A stretch of 64,000 nt of DNA, taken from Colwellia_A sp047621305 (lineage in GTDB: Bacteria; Pseudomonadota; Gammaproteobacteria; Enterobacterales; Alteromonadaceae). Location of the stretch: contig JBLHNB010000004.1 in NCBI GenBank assembly GCA_047621305.1, positions 1 through 64,000 of the forward strand, written 5' to 3'. Each line of letters begins with the position of its first letter. Position 1 is the stretch's first letter. The notes under the pieces were generated by a model that saw nothing but the letters and a program-made list of their open reading frames with translations, had not been told where the DNA came from and ran no database searches. Shown piece by piece: positions 56,183-64,000 of the stretch. The position numbers were made by a program, and so were the translations under genes.

Positions 56183-56683
56183 TTAATTCTTCAAGATGTA
56201 TTCTTTTTCAAAATTTTCCTGCTGCTTAAGTTTGTCTTCCATACAGTAAGCAAATTTTTTTGTTGACTTAGGCCGTATGCATCCTTTCGGTTGTTGGTAA
56301 TATTTAAGCCAAACAAATTGTTTATTTCCTTGAAACTTACCTTTAAAAACAAGGCCTTTTTTCGTAGCAAAAGGTACTACTTTTTTTACCGGTAAATTCA
56401 AATCAAGTCTATTTTTAGCTTTTGTGATCTTTACTTTTTTATTTTTTGATTTCTTTTTATGCTTAATCGGTAACTTACCCTGTTCACATTGCCACCATTT
56501 ATTACGTGCTTTATGTTCGCGCTTATTTAGTGAGTTACTACTTTTTAAGGAGTGGGCTTGTCGTTGTAAAGACTGAATATTATGAATTTTTTTAAGATAA
56601 GACTGACATTGTTTTTTTCCAGCATAGACAGGTGATAAAAACAAAAGGGCTACAACTACAATCAATATGATATTGGTTATCAT
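56183..56683 (-). CDS. Secreted lysine-rich protein of unknown function
   Basis: This 166-residue protein has a signal peptide (cleavage after VYAG, about residue 22) and a very basic centre (HKKKSKNKKVKITK). Four Cys remain in the mature part, perhaps as two disulfides. I recognise no family. It appears to be expressed alone. Confidence 0.65.
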   Translation of the reverse strand: MITNIILIVVVALLFLSPVYAGKKQCQSYLKKIHNIQSLQRQAHSLKSSNSLNKREHKARNKWWQCEQGKLPIKHKKKSKNKKVKITKAKNRLDLNLPVKKVVPFATKKGLVFKGKFQGNKQFVWLKYYQQPKGCIRPKSTKKFAYCMEDKLKQQENFEKEYILKN

Positions 56684-56714
56684 TTTATCGCTCCTTGATT
56701 AATGATCTTAAGGG

Positions 56715-57004
56715 CTATGCCCATCACACCTCAAGCTGCAGATTTCAGCAAGTCGAAAAAGGGTTAGCTCCAAGGCATTGATTGAAGAGAATAGTTATTC
56801 TCGATAATTGCTCCTACTGCCCAATATTATCTAAATCAATAACGTCGGAGATGACCCTTTATCGCCTGCCCGTAGAGAGCTAAGGGAGAAATCAGTTCGG
56901 CGTTGCGATACTTGATAAGGAAATAACCATTCTCATCGTATCGCGCCTTGCTCTGATTTCCTAGCTTAGCTCTGAAACTTTATCTTTAGGTGTGATGGGT
57001 ATAG
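56715..57004. repeat. MITE-like palindromic element
   Basis: A 290-bp element flanked by inverted repeats CTATGCCCATCACACCT and AGGTGTGATGGGTATAG (16 of 17 match). Inside, a long hairpin of about 36-base imperfect arms begins AGAGCTAAGGGAGAAATCAG (near 56875) and ends at the paired GATTTCCTAGCTTAGCTCT (near 56975). Part of it recurs at 152-220. No transposase is encoded, so it fits a miniature inverted-repeat element. A target duplication is not evident. Confidence 0.72.
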
Positions 57005-57061
57005 TTTAGCTTGTTTTTTTGGCTATACTTAACCTAATATCAAATAAACAAGGATGTTGTT

Positions 57062-57907
57062 TTGAAAAACATATTACCCTTTATATTTATAGTGATTACT
57101 TCACTACTTTCTCCCATCAGCTTATCTATGATGGATAATTTAAAGCCGAAAATTCAACTTGCAACGACCTATTTTTCACCTGAAAAAATCAATGATTATT
57201 GGGTGAGTGAGAAACTTGATGGGATGAGAGGTTATTGGACAGGAACAACCTTATTATCTCGCCAAGGAAATAAAATAAATGTGCCATCTTGGTTTATTAT
57301 GAACTGGCCAAACATTGCTATGGATGGTGAGCTTTGGATCGGTAGAGGAAAGTTTCAAGCAACAATATCATGTATTAAACGCCTGGCGATTAATAATAGT
57401 TGCTGGCGTAACATCAGGTTTATGCTCTTTGATTTGCCAAAAAACACCTCCCCTTTTACTCAGCGCATTACTGCCATGGAGGCATTAGTTAAACATCACC
57501 ACTCGCCTTATTTAAACGTAATCACACAATTTAAAGTCACCACCATTAAAATATTAGACGAAAAACTCATTGATATCGTTAACAACGGTGGCGAAGGCTT
57601 AATGCTACATCACCAAAATGCCTATTATACCCAAGGGAGAAGTCGCCATTTAATGAAATTAAAACACTATCAAGATGCCGAGGCTGTTGTTATTGAACAC
57701 ATTAAAGGTCGGGGTAAATATCAAGGGATGTTAGGTGCTCTTGTTGTTAAAACGCCTGAGAATATTAGCTTTAAAATAGGTTCTGGCTTTACCGATAAAC
57801 AACGTAGTAATCCTCCCCCCATAGGAAGTATTATCACCTATAAATATACTGGTAAAACACTACGGGGTGTGCCAAGATTTGCTAGTTTTCTACATATTAG
57901 AAAATAG
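57062..57907 (+). CDS. Periplasmic ATP-dependent DNA ligase (LigE type)
   Basis: This 281-residue protein has a signal peptide (about 23 residues) and a minimal ATP-dependent ligase: motif I EKLDGMRGYW with the adenylated Lys, motif III MLFDLP, motif IV GGEGLML and motif V LMKLKHY, then an OB domain. Such secreted ligases occur in gammaproteobacteria and are thought to act on DNA outside the cytoplasm, possibly in uptake or biofilm. The start is TTG 57062. It lies just after the MITE-like element. Confidence 0.87.
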   Translation: MKNILPFIFIVITSLLSPISLSMMDNLKPKIQLATTYFSPEKINDYWVSEKLDGMRGYWTGTTLLSRQGNKINVPSWFIMNWPNIAMDGELWIGRGKFQATISCIKRLAINNSCWRNIRFMLFDLPKNTSPFTQRITAMEALVKHHHSPYLNVITQFKVTTIKILDEKLIDIVNNGGEGLMLHHQNAYYTQGRSRHLMKLKHYQDAEAVVIEHIKGRGKYQGMLGALVVKTPENISFKIGSGFTDKQRSNPPPIGSIITYKYTGKTLRGVPRFASFLHIRK

Positions 57908-57949
57908 CAGAAAATTGTCACTCAACGTCACCTTATAAGGTTAAAATTT

Positions 57950-58564
57950 ATGGAATTGCATTTGTGGTTATCTTTGACTGCCATTTGTATGCTAGGGGCA
58001 CTGTCACCGGGGCCAAGCTTAGCAGTAGTCATTAAAAACACTTTAGCAGGTGGCACCCGTCAAGGTTATGCAACATCTATCAGCCACGGATTAGGTGTAA
58101 CACTATATGCTGCAATTACCGCAACAGGTATCGGCCTTATAATCGTACAATCGCCGATGATTTTTGCTGTTGTTCAATACTCCGGAGCCGCTTTTTTATT
58201 ATACTTAGGTGTTAAAGCGTTACTCAGTAAAAAATCCAGTATTGATTTATCTCACCAAATAGAATCAAACGCAGCAGGCATTAATGGTTGGCGCGATGGG
58301 TTTTTAATCGCTTTCCTAAATCCTAAACTGGCTATATTTTTTATAGCATTATTCAGTCAATTTGTTTCTGCTGAAGCAAGTGGCCAACAAAAAATGATAA
58401 TGACGGCCACAGTAGGTACTATTGATACCCTTTGGTATTGTCTAGTCACCTTCACCTTATCCCGTGGTAATATCATTGATAAACTCAAAGAAAAAAGCCA
58501 CATTGTTGATAAAGTAACCGGAACCTTTTTAGTGCTTTTAGCGGCACGTGTTGTCTTAAGTTAA
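57950..58564 (+). CDS. LysE/RhtB family amino acid exporter
   Basis: This 204-residue protein has five to six membrane helices and the family start GALSPGPSLAVVIKN. A later FLIAFLNPKLAIFF also matches. It should export an amino acid or homoserine-like compound. It follows the ligase by 42 bp and may share its transcript. Confidence 0.88.
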   Translation: MELHLWLSLTAICMLGALSPGPSLAVVIKNTLAGGTRQGYATSISHGLGVTLYAAITATGIGLIIVQSPMIFAVVQYSGAAFLLYLGVKALLSKKSSIDLSHQIESNAAGINGWRDGFLIAFLNPKLAIFFIALFSQFVSAEASGQQKMIMTATVGTIDTLWYCLVTFTLSRGNIIDKLKEKSHIVDKVTGTFLVLLAARVVLS

Positions 58565-58624
58565 GGGCTAATTTAAAGACTAATTGCGATTAAGCACTAA
58601 GCCTTTTTACACTTGTCGTTTAGT

Positions 58625-59509
58625 TTAAAGGTACTTAAACAACAGTACTTTTAAGCCTTTCCCTTGATGCGCCTCTTGGTATACAGAAGGTGCTGCTATT
58701 TTTTGCAAGTAAATGCACTCTGGGCATTCTCTTGCTACCTCTGCTAATAAAAACTCTTCATCTAAATCAGGTGAATTTAAACAAAGCATCAATAATCCCC
58801 CTTCAACCATAAGTTGCGGTATACGTTTAATGATTTTACTGTAATCACGCTCTATATTGACACTGCCTTTTTGAAATGAGGGCGGATCACAAATAAGTAG
58901 GCCATAAGGACCATATTTTTTCAATCGACTATAAGACTTAAAAATATCAACACCTTCAAAAACAACTTTTTTTGTATCTTGATTGTTTAAACGGTGATTT
59001 TCTCTGCCTTTACTTAGTGATGATTTACTTAAATCAACATTAACGATTTGTCTAGCACCGCCGGCCAATGCCGCTACCGAAAACGCACATGTATAAGCAA
59101 ATAAATTAAGTACATTTTTACCTGATGCCTTCTCTCTTATCCAGTCACGACCGTTGCGCATATCGAGAAATAATCCGGTATTTTGCGCTTTACCAAATTC
59201 AATATGGTAACTAAGCGCTGATTCACTCACGATAGTATGACTAACCTCTGCCCCGAGTAAGACCTCGGTAGGAGCAAACTTTAGGTAACGACGCTGTACC
59301 TGTATAGATTCGCACTCAGCAATGAGATCATTTAAAGCGTTTGCTTGTTCCATCAGCCAATCACTATCAACCTCTTGGTATAAGGTAATTAAAACCACAG
59401 GAGCAAGCCAGTCAACATTGATATGGGCAAGGTTGGGGTAAGTATGTCCTCGGCCATGAAACAGACGCTGACATTCAGTTAAATCACTTATTTGGATATG
59501 TTGGATCAT
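58625..59509 (-). CDS. RlmI/RlmK-like SAM-dependent rRNA methyltransferase
   Basis: This 294-residue protein has the AdoMet motif LNLFAYTCAFSVAAL and the catalytic DPPSF in LLICDPPSFQKG. It resembles the methyltransferase domain of RlmI and the second half of RlmKL but lacks a PUA domain. It probably methylates a base of 23S rRNA; which base is not determined. Confidence 0.83.
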   Translation of the reverse strand: MIQHIQISDLTECQRLFHGRGHTYPNLAHINVDWLAPVVLITLYQEVDSDWLMEQANALNDLIAECESIQVQRRYLKFAPTEVLLGAEVSHTIVSESALSYHIEFGKAQNTGLFLDMRNGRDWIREKASGKNVLNLFAYTCAFSVAALAGGARQIVNVDLSKSSLSKGRENHRLNNQDTKKVVFEGVDIFKSYSRLKKYGPYGLLICDPPSFQKGSVNIERDYSKIIKRIPQLMVEGGLLMLCLNSPDLDEEFLLAEVARECPECIYLQKIAAPSVYQEAHQGKGLKVLLFKYL

Positions 59510-59609
59510 AAAAAATCTTCATTATTAAAAATATCGTCACTCATTAATATCGGAGTGACCGTAATATCACCTGCGTAGCCGCAAGCACTGTATTTTGTCT
59601 GGATGAGTA

Positions 59610-59780
59610 TACATCCTGTATATCGTCACTCTTTCACATCCATGTGATCGTGACATACCATACATCCTGTATATCGTCACTCTTTCACATCCATGTGATT
59701 GTGACATACCATACATCCTGTATATCGTCACTCTTTCACATCCATGTGATTGTGACATACCATACATCCTGTATATAAAA
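59610..59780. repeat. Tandem repeat of a 51-bp unit
   Basis: Three complete copies and a partial fourth start at 59610, 59661, 59712 and 59763. The unit contains TACATCCTGTATATCGTCAC and CACATCCATGTGATTGTGAC, with small internal palindromes. The copies differ at single positions. A diverged copy lies at 15549-15611. The array keeps an open frame on the minus strand only because 51 is a multiple of three. Confidence 0.9.
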
Positions 59781-59809
59781 GGCCAACAAATTATAACATT
59801 TGTTGGCCT
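59780..59809 (-). terminator. Terminator of the NSS transporter gene
   Basis: Perfect 12-base arms AGGCCAACAAAT and ATTTGTTGGCCT enclose a 6-base loop, followed on the minus strand by TTTTATATAC. It lies 50 bp after the transporter's stop. Confidence 0.85.
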
Positions 59810-59858
59810 AGTACCGTCATATCACCTTGCTTAAGTAAAACGATGTTTCACGAATAAG

Positions 59859-61280
59859 CTAAAAACCAAACAAGCTGTAAGCAAAGAATTTTTGTGCCAC
59901 GGTATTAATAAATATACCAAAAACAATCACCGGAATAAAAGTACCCAGTGAGAAGTTAACGTACTTCTCAACCCAAGAACCTTTGTAATTTTCATTACCG
60001 ATAGATAACTCCTCAGACAACTGCTCTTTTTTCCAACGGTAGCTAACAAAAACACATAATAAGAAACCATTTAACGGTAAAATAGTGTCATAAAAAACAT
60101 CATAAACCACGTCAAAAAAGGACCTTGTGCCACCAGCATATGAAGTGAATTCAGTTAAAAATAACACCATACCAAACGATAACATTGCCAGTATTGCTAG
60201 GATCCCTGATGTGATAAGTAAAATATTTAATGACTTTTTACGTGAGTGACATTTTTCACTGATCAGATAAGAAACAGGTACTTCCATAATAGAAACTAAA
60301 GAGGTTATCGCTGCAAAGAATACTAAAAGAAAAAAGAAGGTTGCGACAATACTAGCGCCAATGTAACCAATTGAGGTTTGTAGTGCTAAAAATATTTTAG
60401 GAAGAAACGAAAAAATCAATTCAACACCACTGCTACTTAACTCTGCAGGGTTAACATTAGGATTAAATGAGAATACGGCAGGTAAGATCATCAAACCGGC
60501 GATAAACGCTACGGCAGTATCTGTCAGGGCAACAAGTTTTGCGGAATTTGGAATATTCGTTTGATTATTGATATATGAACCATAAGTGATCAATATACCC
60601 ATGCCTAATGATAATGAAAAGAAGGCTTGCGACAAAGCACCATTAATTACGGTAGGTGTGAGTTTATCTAAATCAGGTATTAAGAAAAATTTCACTCCTT
60701 CTATAGCATTATCAAGTGTTAATACAAAAAGAACCATGCCAATTAACATTATAAATAATGTCGGCATCAGTATTTTTGCAGCGCGTTCAATACCATCTTT
60801 TACACCTGCAACCAAAATAAAGCTAACAATACTCACAACAGCTATCATCGCCACAAAGAGGTAAGGACTTTGAATAAATTCACCAAAGCCACCTGTCGCC
60901 AAATATTCAAGTTGTCCTGACACGATTAACACGATATAACCAAAAATCCATACCGTGAGCACCATATAAAATACAGCGATCATAAAAGGTGTTAACACTC
61001 CTAAAAACCCTGCTAGTCCCCAAAGTCTACTGCCACCACTTAAGGCTTTATAAGCCCCAACAGGTTCCTTTTGAGTTTTACGACCCACCCCCATTTCTGC
61101 AATCATCACGGGTAAGCAGATAAAAAATACAAAAAGTGCATACATTAATAAAAATGCACCACCGCCATTTTTTGCGGCATTTACGGGAAAACCAACTAAA
61201 TTACCAATACCCACAGCAGAACCTGCTGCTGCTAAAATAAACCCAATTTTGGAGCTAAAATGTTCTCTTGCTGCGCTCAT
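59859..61280 (-). CDS. Sodium-dependent transporter, NSS/SNF family
   Basis: This 473-residue protein has 11-12 membrane helices. The N-terminal FILAAAGSAVGIGNLVGFP is the unwound first helix that binds sodium and substrate in LeuT. It should take up an amino acid or similar solute with sodium. Expressed alone, with its own terminator. Substrate unknown. Confidence 0.92.
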   Translation of the reverse strand: MSAAREHFSSKIGFILAAAGSAVGIGNLVGFPVNAAKNGGGAFLLMYALFVFFICLPVMIAEMGVGRKTQKEPVGAYKALSGGSRLWGLAGFLGVLTPFMIAVFYMVLTVWIFGYIVLIVSGQLEYLATGGFGEFIQSPYLFVAMIAVVSIVSFILVAGVKDGIERAAKILMPTLFIMLIGMVLFVLTLDNAIEGVKFFLIPDLDKLTPTVINGALSQAFFSLSLGMGILITYGSYINNQTNIPNSAKLVALTDTAVAFIAGLMILPAVFSFNPNVNPAELSSSGVELIFSFLPKIFLALQTSIGYIGASIVATFFFLLVFFAAITSLVSIMEVPVSYLISEKCHSRKKSLNILLITSGILAILAMLSFGMVLFLTEFTSYAGGTRSFFDVVYDVFYDTILPLNGFLLCVFVSYRWKKEQLSEELSIGNENYKGSWVEKYVNFSLGTFIPVIVFGIFINTVAQKFFAYSLFGF

Positions 61281-61525
61281 AAATGTCCTTGATTATTATA
61301 TTTGTAGGGGACTAAATTATTATTTTTACTCAACCTTGTGTGGTTGAATAAATTTTATTTTGCCAGATGCTATCAGGGTTTTTTACGAATGTCTTGTTTT
61401 AGCGATAGGACTAAACAGTAGAAAGGTACCAATTTTAGTCTTTTTATTAACAAAAAAATAAAAATAGAATGTAAAACAATGAATTAGGTTTTTATGCAGC
61501 ATTTTGTTGTGATATACAAATGATC

Positions 61526-62371
61526 TTAATGGGTAAAGAATTTTGAATTCATCACCGCTAATATGCTTTCAGCCTCTTGTGCAGCATAGGCCGCAGCTGA
61601 AATTAGATCATCCTCAGATATTTGCAAGTTAGCGCATAATGATGAATCGACGGTTTGATCATAAATAAACTCATCAGGATTGCTATCCACGAGCACTAAA
61701 CGAGAAGCAAGATAAAGCACCTTTACATCTTTATTAATTTGAATGTTATGTGCTTCATTAAAATAACGAATAGGTAGAATGATTTTTTCAGGGATTTGCC
61801 AAATTTTAAGTAACTCAGCGGAGATATCCGTATAGGTAAAACCAAAATTTTCTTTTTGTAAGGACCACGGCAAATGTTCAGATGAGTACATTTCACAATT
61901 TTTTGCAACCGCAGGGGTAATTTTAGCAACAATAAGTTCGCCAAAATTTTGTAATAACCCCGCGACAAATAGGCGCTCGATATCTGCTATTCCCGCTGTT
62001 ATTGCTAAATTTTTAGCCGCTAGCCCACAAACAACACTCATTCGCCAAAATCTTTTTAAATCAATCGCTTGATTTGAAAAATGTTTAAATGCTGATGCAG
62101 CTACATCAACTAACATCATATTATAAATAGACTGGGTACCAATAATCGTCACGGCACGGGAGATGGTACTTATCTCACCAGGAAAACTATAAATGGCACT
62201 ATTAGCAATTTGTAATAAACGTGATGTCATTGAGGGATCAATACTAATAACATTCGCAAAATCAGCAATAGAGGACTCATCATCCTCCATTAAGGCTTTA
62301 ACTTTAAAACAGGCATCAGGCAAAGCAAAAGAGCCATTTGCTTGTATCGCGTACTCATGTGCATCCATCAA
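61526..62371 (-). CDS. HDOD domain protein
   Basis: This 281-residue protein is a single HDOD domain: MTSRLLQIANSAIYSF and ISRAVTIIGTQSIYNM are typical. The HD metal residues are absent, as usual in HDOD. Such proteins act in signalling linked to chemotaxis, c-di-GMP or DNA uptake. It lies alone between the transporter and the Lrp gene. Confidence 0.85.
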   Translation of the reverse strand: MMDAHEYAIQANGSFALPDACFKVKALMEDDESSIADFANVISIDPSMTSRLLQIANSAIYSFPGEISTISRAVTIIGTQSIYNMMLVDVAASAFKHFSNQAIDLKRFWRMSVVCGLAAKNLAITAGIADIERLFVAGLLQNFGELIVAKITPAVAKNCEMYSSEHLPWSLQKENFGFTYTDISAELLKIWQIPEKIILPIRYFNEAHNIQINKDVKVLYLASRLVLVDSNPDEFIYDQTVDSSLCANLQISEDDLISAAAYAAQEAESILAVMNSKFFTH

Positions 62372-62438
62372 TGATGCCTTTAAATCGACGATTAATATGA
62401 TTACAGCCTAGTCTTTGATTGTAAATAGTACAAAGTAT

Positions 62439-62918
62439 TTACGATAGAATGGGAATACCTTGGTCTTGCTTGACTTGCTCCGTTACAACATAGGTATGGG
62501 TTTGTGAAACAGCAGGGAGTTCAACAATAGCACCAAGAATTTTTCGATAAGACGCCATATTTTCAAAACGTAGCTTCAATAAATAATCAAAGCCCCCTGC
62601 CACCATATGACATTCAACCACTTCTTTTATTTTTACTACTTCTATTTTAAATTTACTAAAAATATCCGCAGTGGTTCGATTAAGCGTCACTTGAATAAAT
62701 GCCGTCATGCCATATTTAAGTTTTTCTGCATTTAAATAAGCACCATATCGTTCAATATAGCCTTCAACTTCAAGACGTTTTACACGGTCTAAGCAGGGAC
62801 TCGCACTTAAATTTACAATTTTAGACAGTTCAACATTTGAAATTCGACCACTTTTTTGTACCGTATTTAAAATGGCTAAATCTATCTTATCTAGAGGTTT
62901 TGCTTTGTATGAAGACAT
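62439..62918 (-). CDS. Lrp/AsnC family regulator, probably PutR
   Basis: This 159-residue protein has an N-terminal HTH (SGRISNVELSKIVNLSASPCLDRVKRLE region) and a C-terminal effector domain (MVAGGFDYLLKLRF). Lrp-type regulators next to putA usually activate proline use (PutR/BkdR-like). It lies just downstream of putA, on the same strand, after a terminator. Confidence 0.86.
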   Translation of the reverse strand: MSSYKAKPLDKIDLAILNTVQKSGRISNVELSKIVNLSASPCLDRVKRLEVEGYIERYGAYLNAEKLKYGMTAFIQVTLNRTTADIFSKFKIEVVKIKEVVECHMVAGGFDYLLKLRFENMASYRKILGAIVELPAVSQTHTYVVTEQVKQDQGIPILS

Positions 62919-62973
62919 AATATTGATAGTTAATAGGGAGATTTATTGATTGTACATTAGGATGTGCTAAAAA

Positions 62974-63000
62974 AAAACGAGCATCAACTGTGCTCGTTTT
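62974..63000 (-). terminator. putA terminator
   Basis: Perfect 10-base arms AAAACGAGCA and TGCTCGTTTT around a 7-base loop, followed on the minus strand by more U residues. It separates putA from the Lrp gene. Confidence 0.88.
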
Positions 63001-63032
63001 ATAATAGGGTAACAAATAAAAATCGCTACCCT

Positions 63033-64000
63033 TTATTCATCTTCTTCAACTAGGGTCATTAAAGAGGTATTGCCACCTGAGGCAGTGGTATCAATACTGA
63101 TGGTTTTTTCCGTTAATAAACGTTGGATCAAATTATCAAAATATTCAGATGTGATCACCGGTAAAATAGCACCTGCACGTTCCGCAAGTTTTTCACTGAT
63201 GTAATGTTTTCTGTCACATTGACTATCAACAACAACACCGGCAAGCGCTTGATGCTTTAACATTTCCTCAAGGTGACATAATTTAGCCACTTGCAAAACA
63301 CCGTGCGCTGCACCTGTTGAAATAAATTTATCTCTAAATGCCAATGCTTCATCGTAAAATAAGTCGGATACCACAGCAACCACTGTATTACCTGTTGCCA
63401 ATGCCGTTACAATTGAAAGCACCCAAAAATGAAAACTGGTATTTTTATCGGCAAAACAGAGCACGTTACCACGGTTTTCTAAATATATAATATTTGACTC
63501 ACCTGTGGGGCCCGGTAATTGCTTAGGCTTCTTCATCAACTTTTCGATATTAATTAATTGTGAGCGTGCCGCCGCTAATGTTCTGTTTAAATCATCGGCT
63601 AAATCATCAACAATTTCAACATGAGCTATTTTAGCCAACAACTGACGAACATTAGATATACGGGTGTTTAAGTCAATCAAACGCCAACTTTGTTCAGCCG
63701 CTGCGGCCTTATTCATGATTAATCCAGCTTCTTCTTGAGCAATGGCATCACCTTCTAAGGCTTCTGCTTGTGCAGGTAAGAAGTTAAATTTATCTTCGTT
63801 AGGTGTCGCTTTTTCTTTCACTAAACGAGTTAAATAATTTGGCCCACCAGCTTTTGGCCCTGTTCCCGAAAGACCACGGCCACCAAAAGGTTGTACACCC
63901 ACAATAGCGCCAATCATATTGCGATTAATATATATATTACCCGCTCTTGATAATTTGGCTAACCCAATCGCACGATGCTCAATACGGCTATGAATCCCCA
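63033..64000 (-). CDS. putA: Bifunctional proline dehydrogenase/P5C dehydrogenase PutA, C-terminal part
   Basis: The last 322 or so codons of putA are present; the gene continues beyond the right edge. The visible part begins in the aldehyde dehydrogenase domain (HSRIEHRAIGLAKLSRAG, GNIYINRNMIGAIVG, FGGRGLSGTGPKAGGP) and includes the C-terminal extension with TIDTTASGG-type end (SIDTTASGGNTSLM), typical of long PutA proteins. It oxidises proline to glutamate at the inner membrane. An internal Met at 63917 is not the start. Confidence 0.93.
   Translation of the reverse strand, partial: GIHSRIEHRAIGLAKLSRAGNIYINRNMIGAIVGVQPFGGRGLSGTGPKAGGPNYLTRLVKEKATPNEDKFNFLPAQAEALEGDAIAQEEAGLIMNKAAAAEQSWRLIDLNTRISNVRQLLAKIAHVEIVDDLADDLNRTLAAARSQLINIEKLMKKPKQLPGPTGESNIIYLENRGNVLCFADKNTSFHFWVLSIVTALATGNTVVAVVSDLFYDEALAFRDKFISTGAAHGVLQVAKLCHLEEMLKHQALAGVVVDSQCDRKHYISEKLAERAGAILPVITSEYFDNLIQRLLTEKTISIDTTASGGNTSLMTLVEEDE

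Noticed and set aside
59567..59767. Minus-strand frame encoding MYGMSQSHGCERVTIYR repeats
   Set aside because: It is a by-product of the 51-bp tandem repeat, whose length is a multiple of three. There is no ribosome site and no family.
59610..59780. Possible CRISPR array
   Set aside because: The repeats are contiguous 51-bp units with no unique spacers, and no cas genes are present.

Overview
The window is about 64 kb of AT-rich, densely coded DNA from a marine gammaproteobacterium. The gene set points to Alteromonadales, most likely Colwellia or a close relative: EF-P with EpmB, AnmK beside an M23 peptidase and TyrS, a bifunctional PutA beside its Lrp-type regulator, an NSS sodium symporter, many sensory signalling proteins and short palindromic repeats. 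Genus assignment is inference from gene content and base composition. I see no rRNA, tRNA, CRISPR array, complete insertion sequence or prophage.

Layout. 0.5-8 kb: a DNA-binding response regulator, a NIT-type chemoreceptor, a large PAS/GGDEF/EAL protein with a related sensor, and an M50 membrane protease. 8-12.3 kb: curA, yqhD and a DJ-1/PfpI gene, probably for reactive aldehydes, divergent from a LysR gene with a dyad between them. 12.7-20 kb: a receiver-domain remnant, a SpoU methyltransferase, hflX, tyrS, an M23 peptidase overlapping anmK, and a small orphan gene. 20.2-25.9 kb: a tight five-gene cluster (acyl carrier protein, LpxL-like acyltransferase, MsbA-like ABC exporter, AMP-forming acyl ligase, PLP decarboxylase) that looks like a self-contained pathway for making and exporting a lipid or acyl-amine. 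26-32 kb: a hydrolase, a DUF2141-MFP-RND efflux operon and a GH18 lipoprotein. 33-40.4 kb: an RstAB-like two-component system, a YeiH/YeiE pair, EF-P, a CPXCG protein and EpmB. 40.4-46.5 kb: two small envelope proteins, nosDFYL without nosZ or nosR, with an FNR-like box upstream of nosD, and a zinc-ribbon/Sel1 protein.

46.6-55.5 kb is the accessory region and the main discovery. It reads as a decayed chromosomal integron. A frameshifted, truncated integron integrase lies on the minus strand. Opposite it runs a plus-strand series of small cassette-type genes: a coiled-coil protein of unknown function, a 58-residue glycine-rich membrane protein, AraC plus a quinol monooxygenase-like protein, a LysR pseudogene plus a quinone oxidoreductase, a DUF4440 protein, and AraC plus a VOC protein. 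They are separated by attC-like hairpins and by a repeated non-coding cassette. Two pieces of a group II intron (5' RT half, 3' maturase half plus RNA end) sit antisense to the cassettes, as IIC-attC introns usually do.

55.8-64 kb returns to backbone: a PGPGW membrane protein, a basic secreted protein, a MITE-like palindromic element related to one at the left edge of the window, a periplasmic ATP-type DNA ligase, a LysE exporter, an RlmI-like methyltransferase, a 51-bp tandem repeat, an NSS symporter, an HDOD protein, an Lrp regulator and the 3' end of putA.
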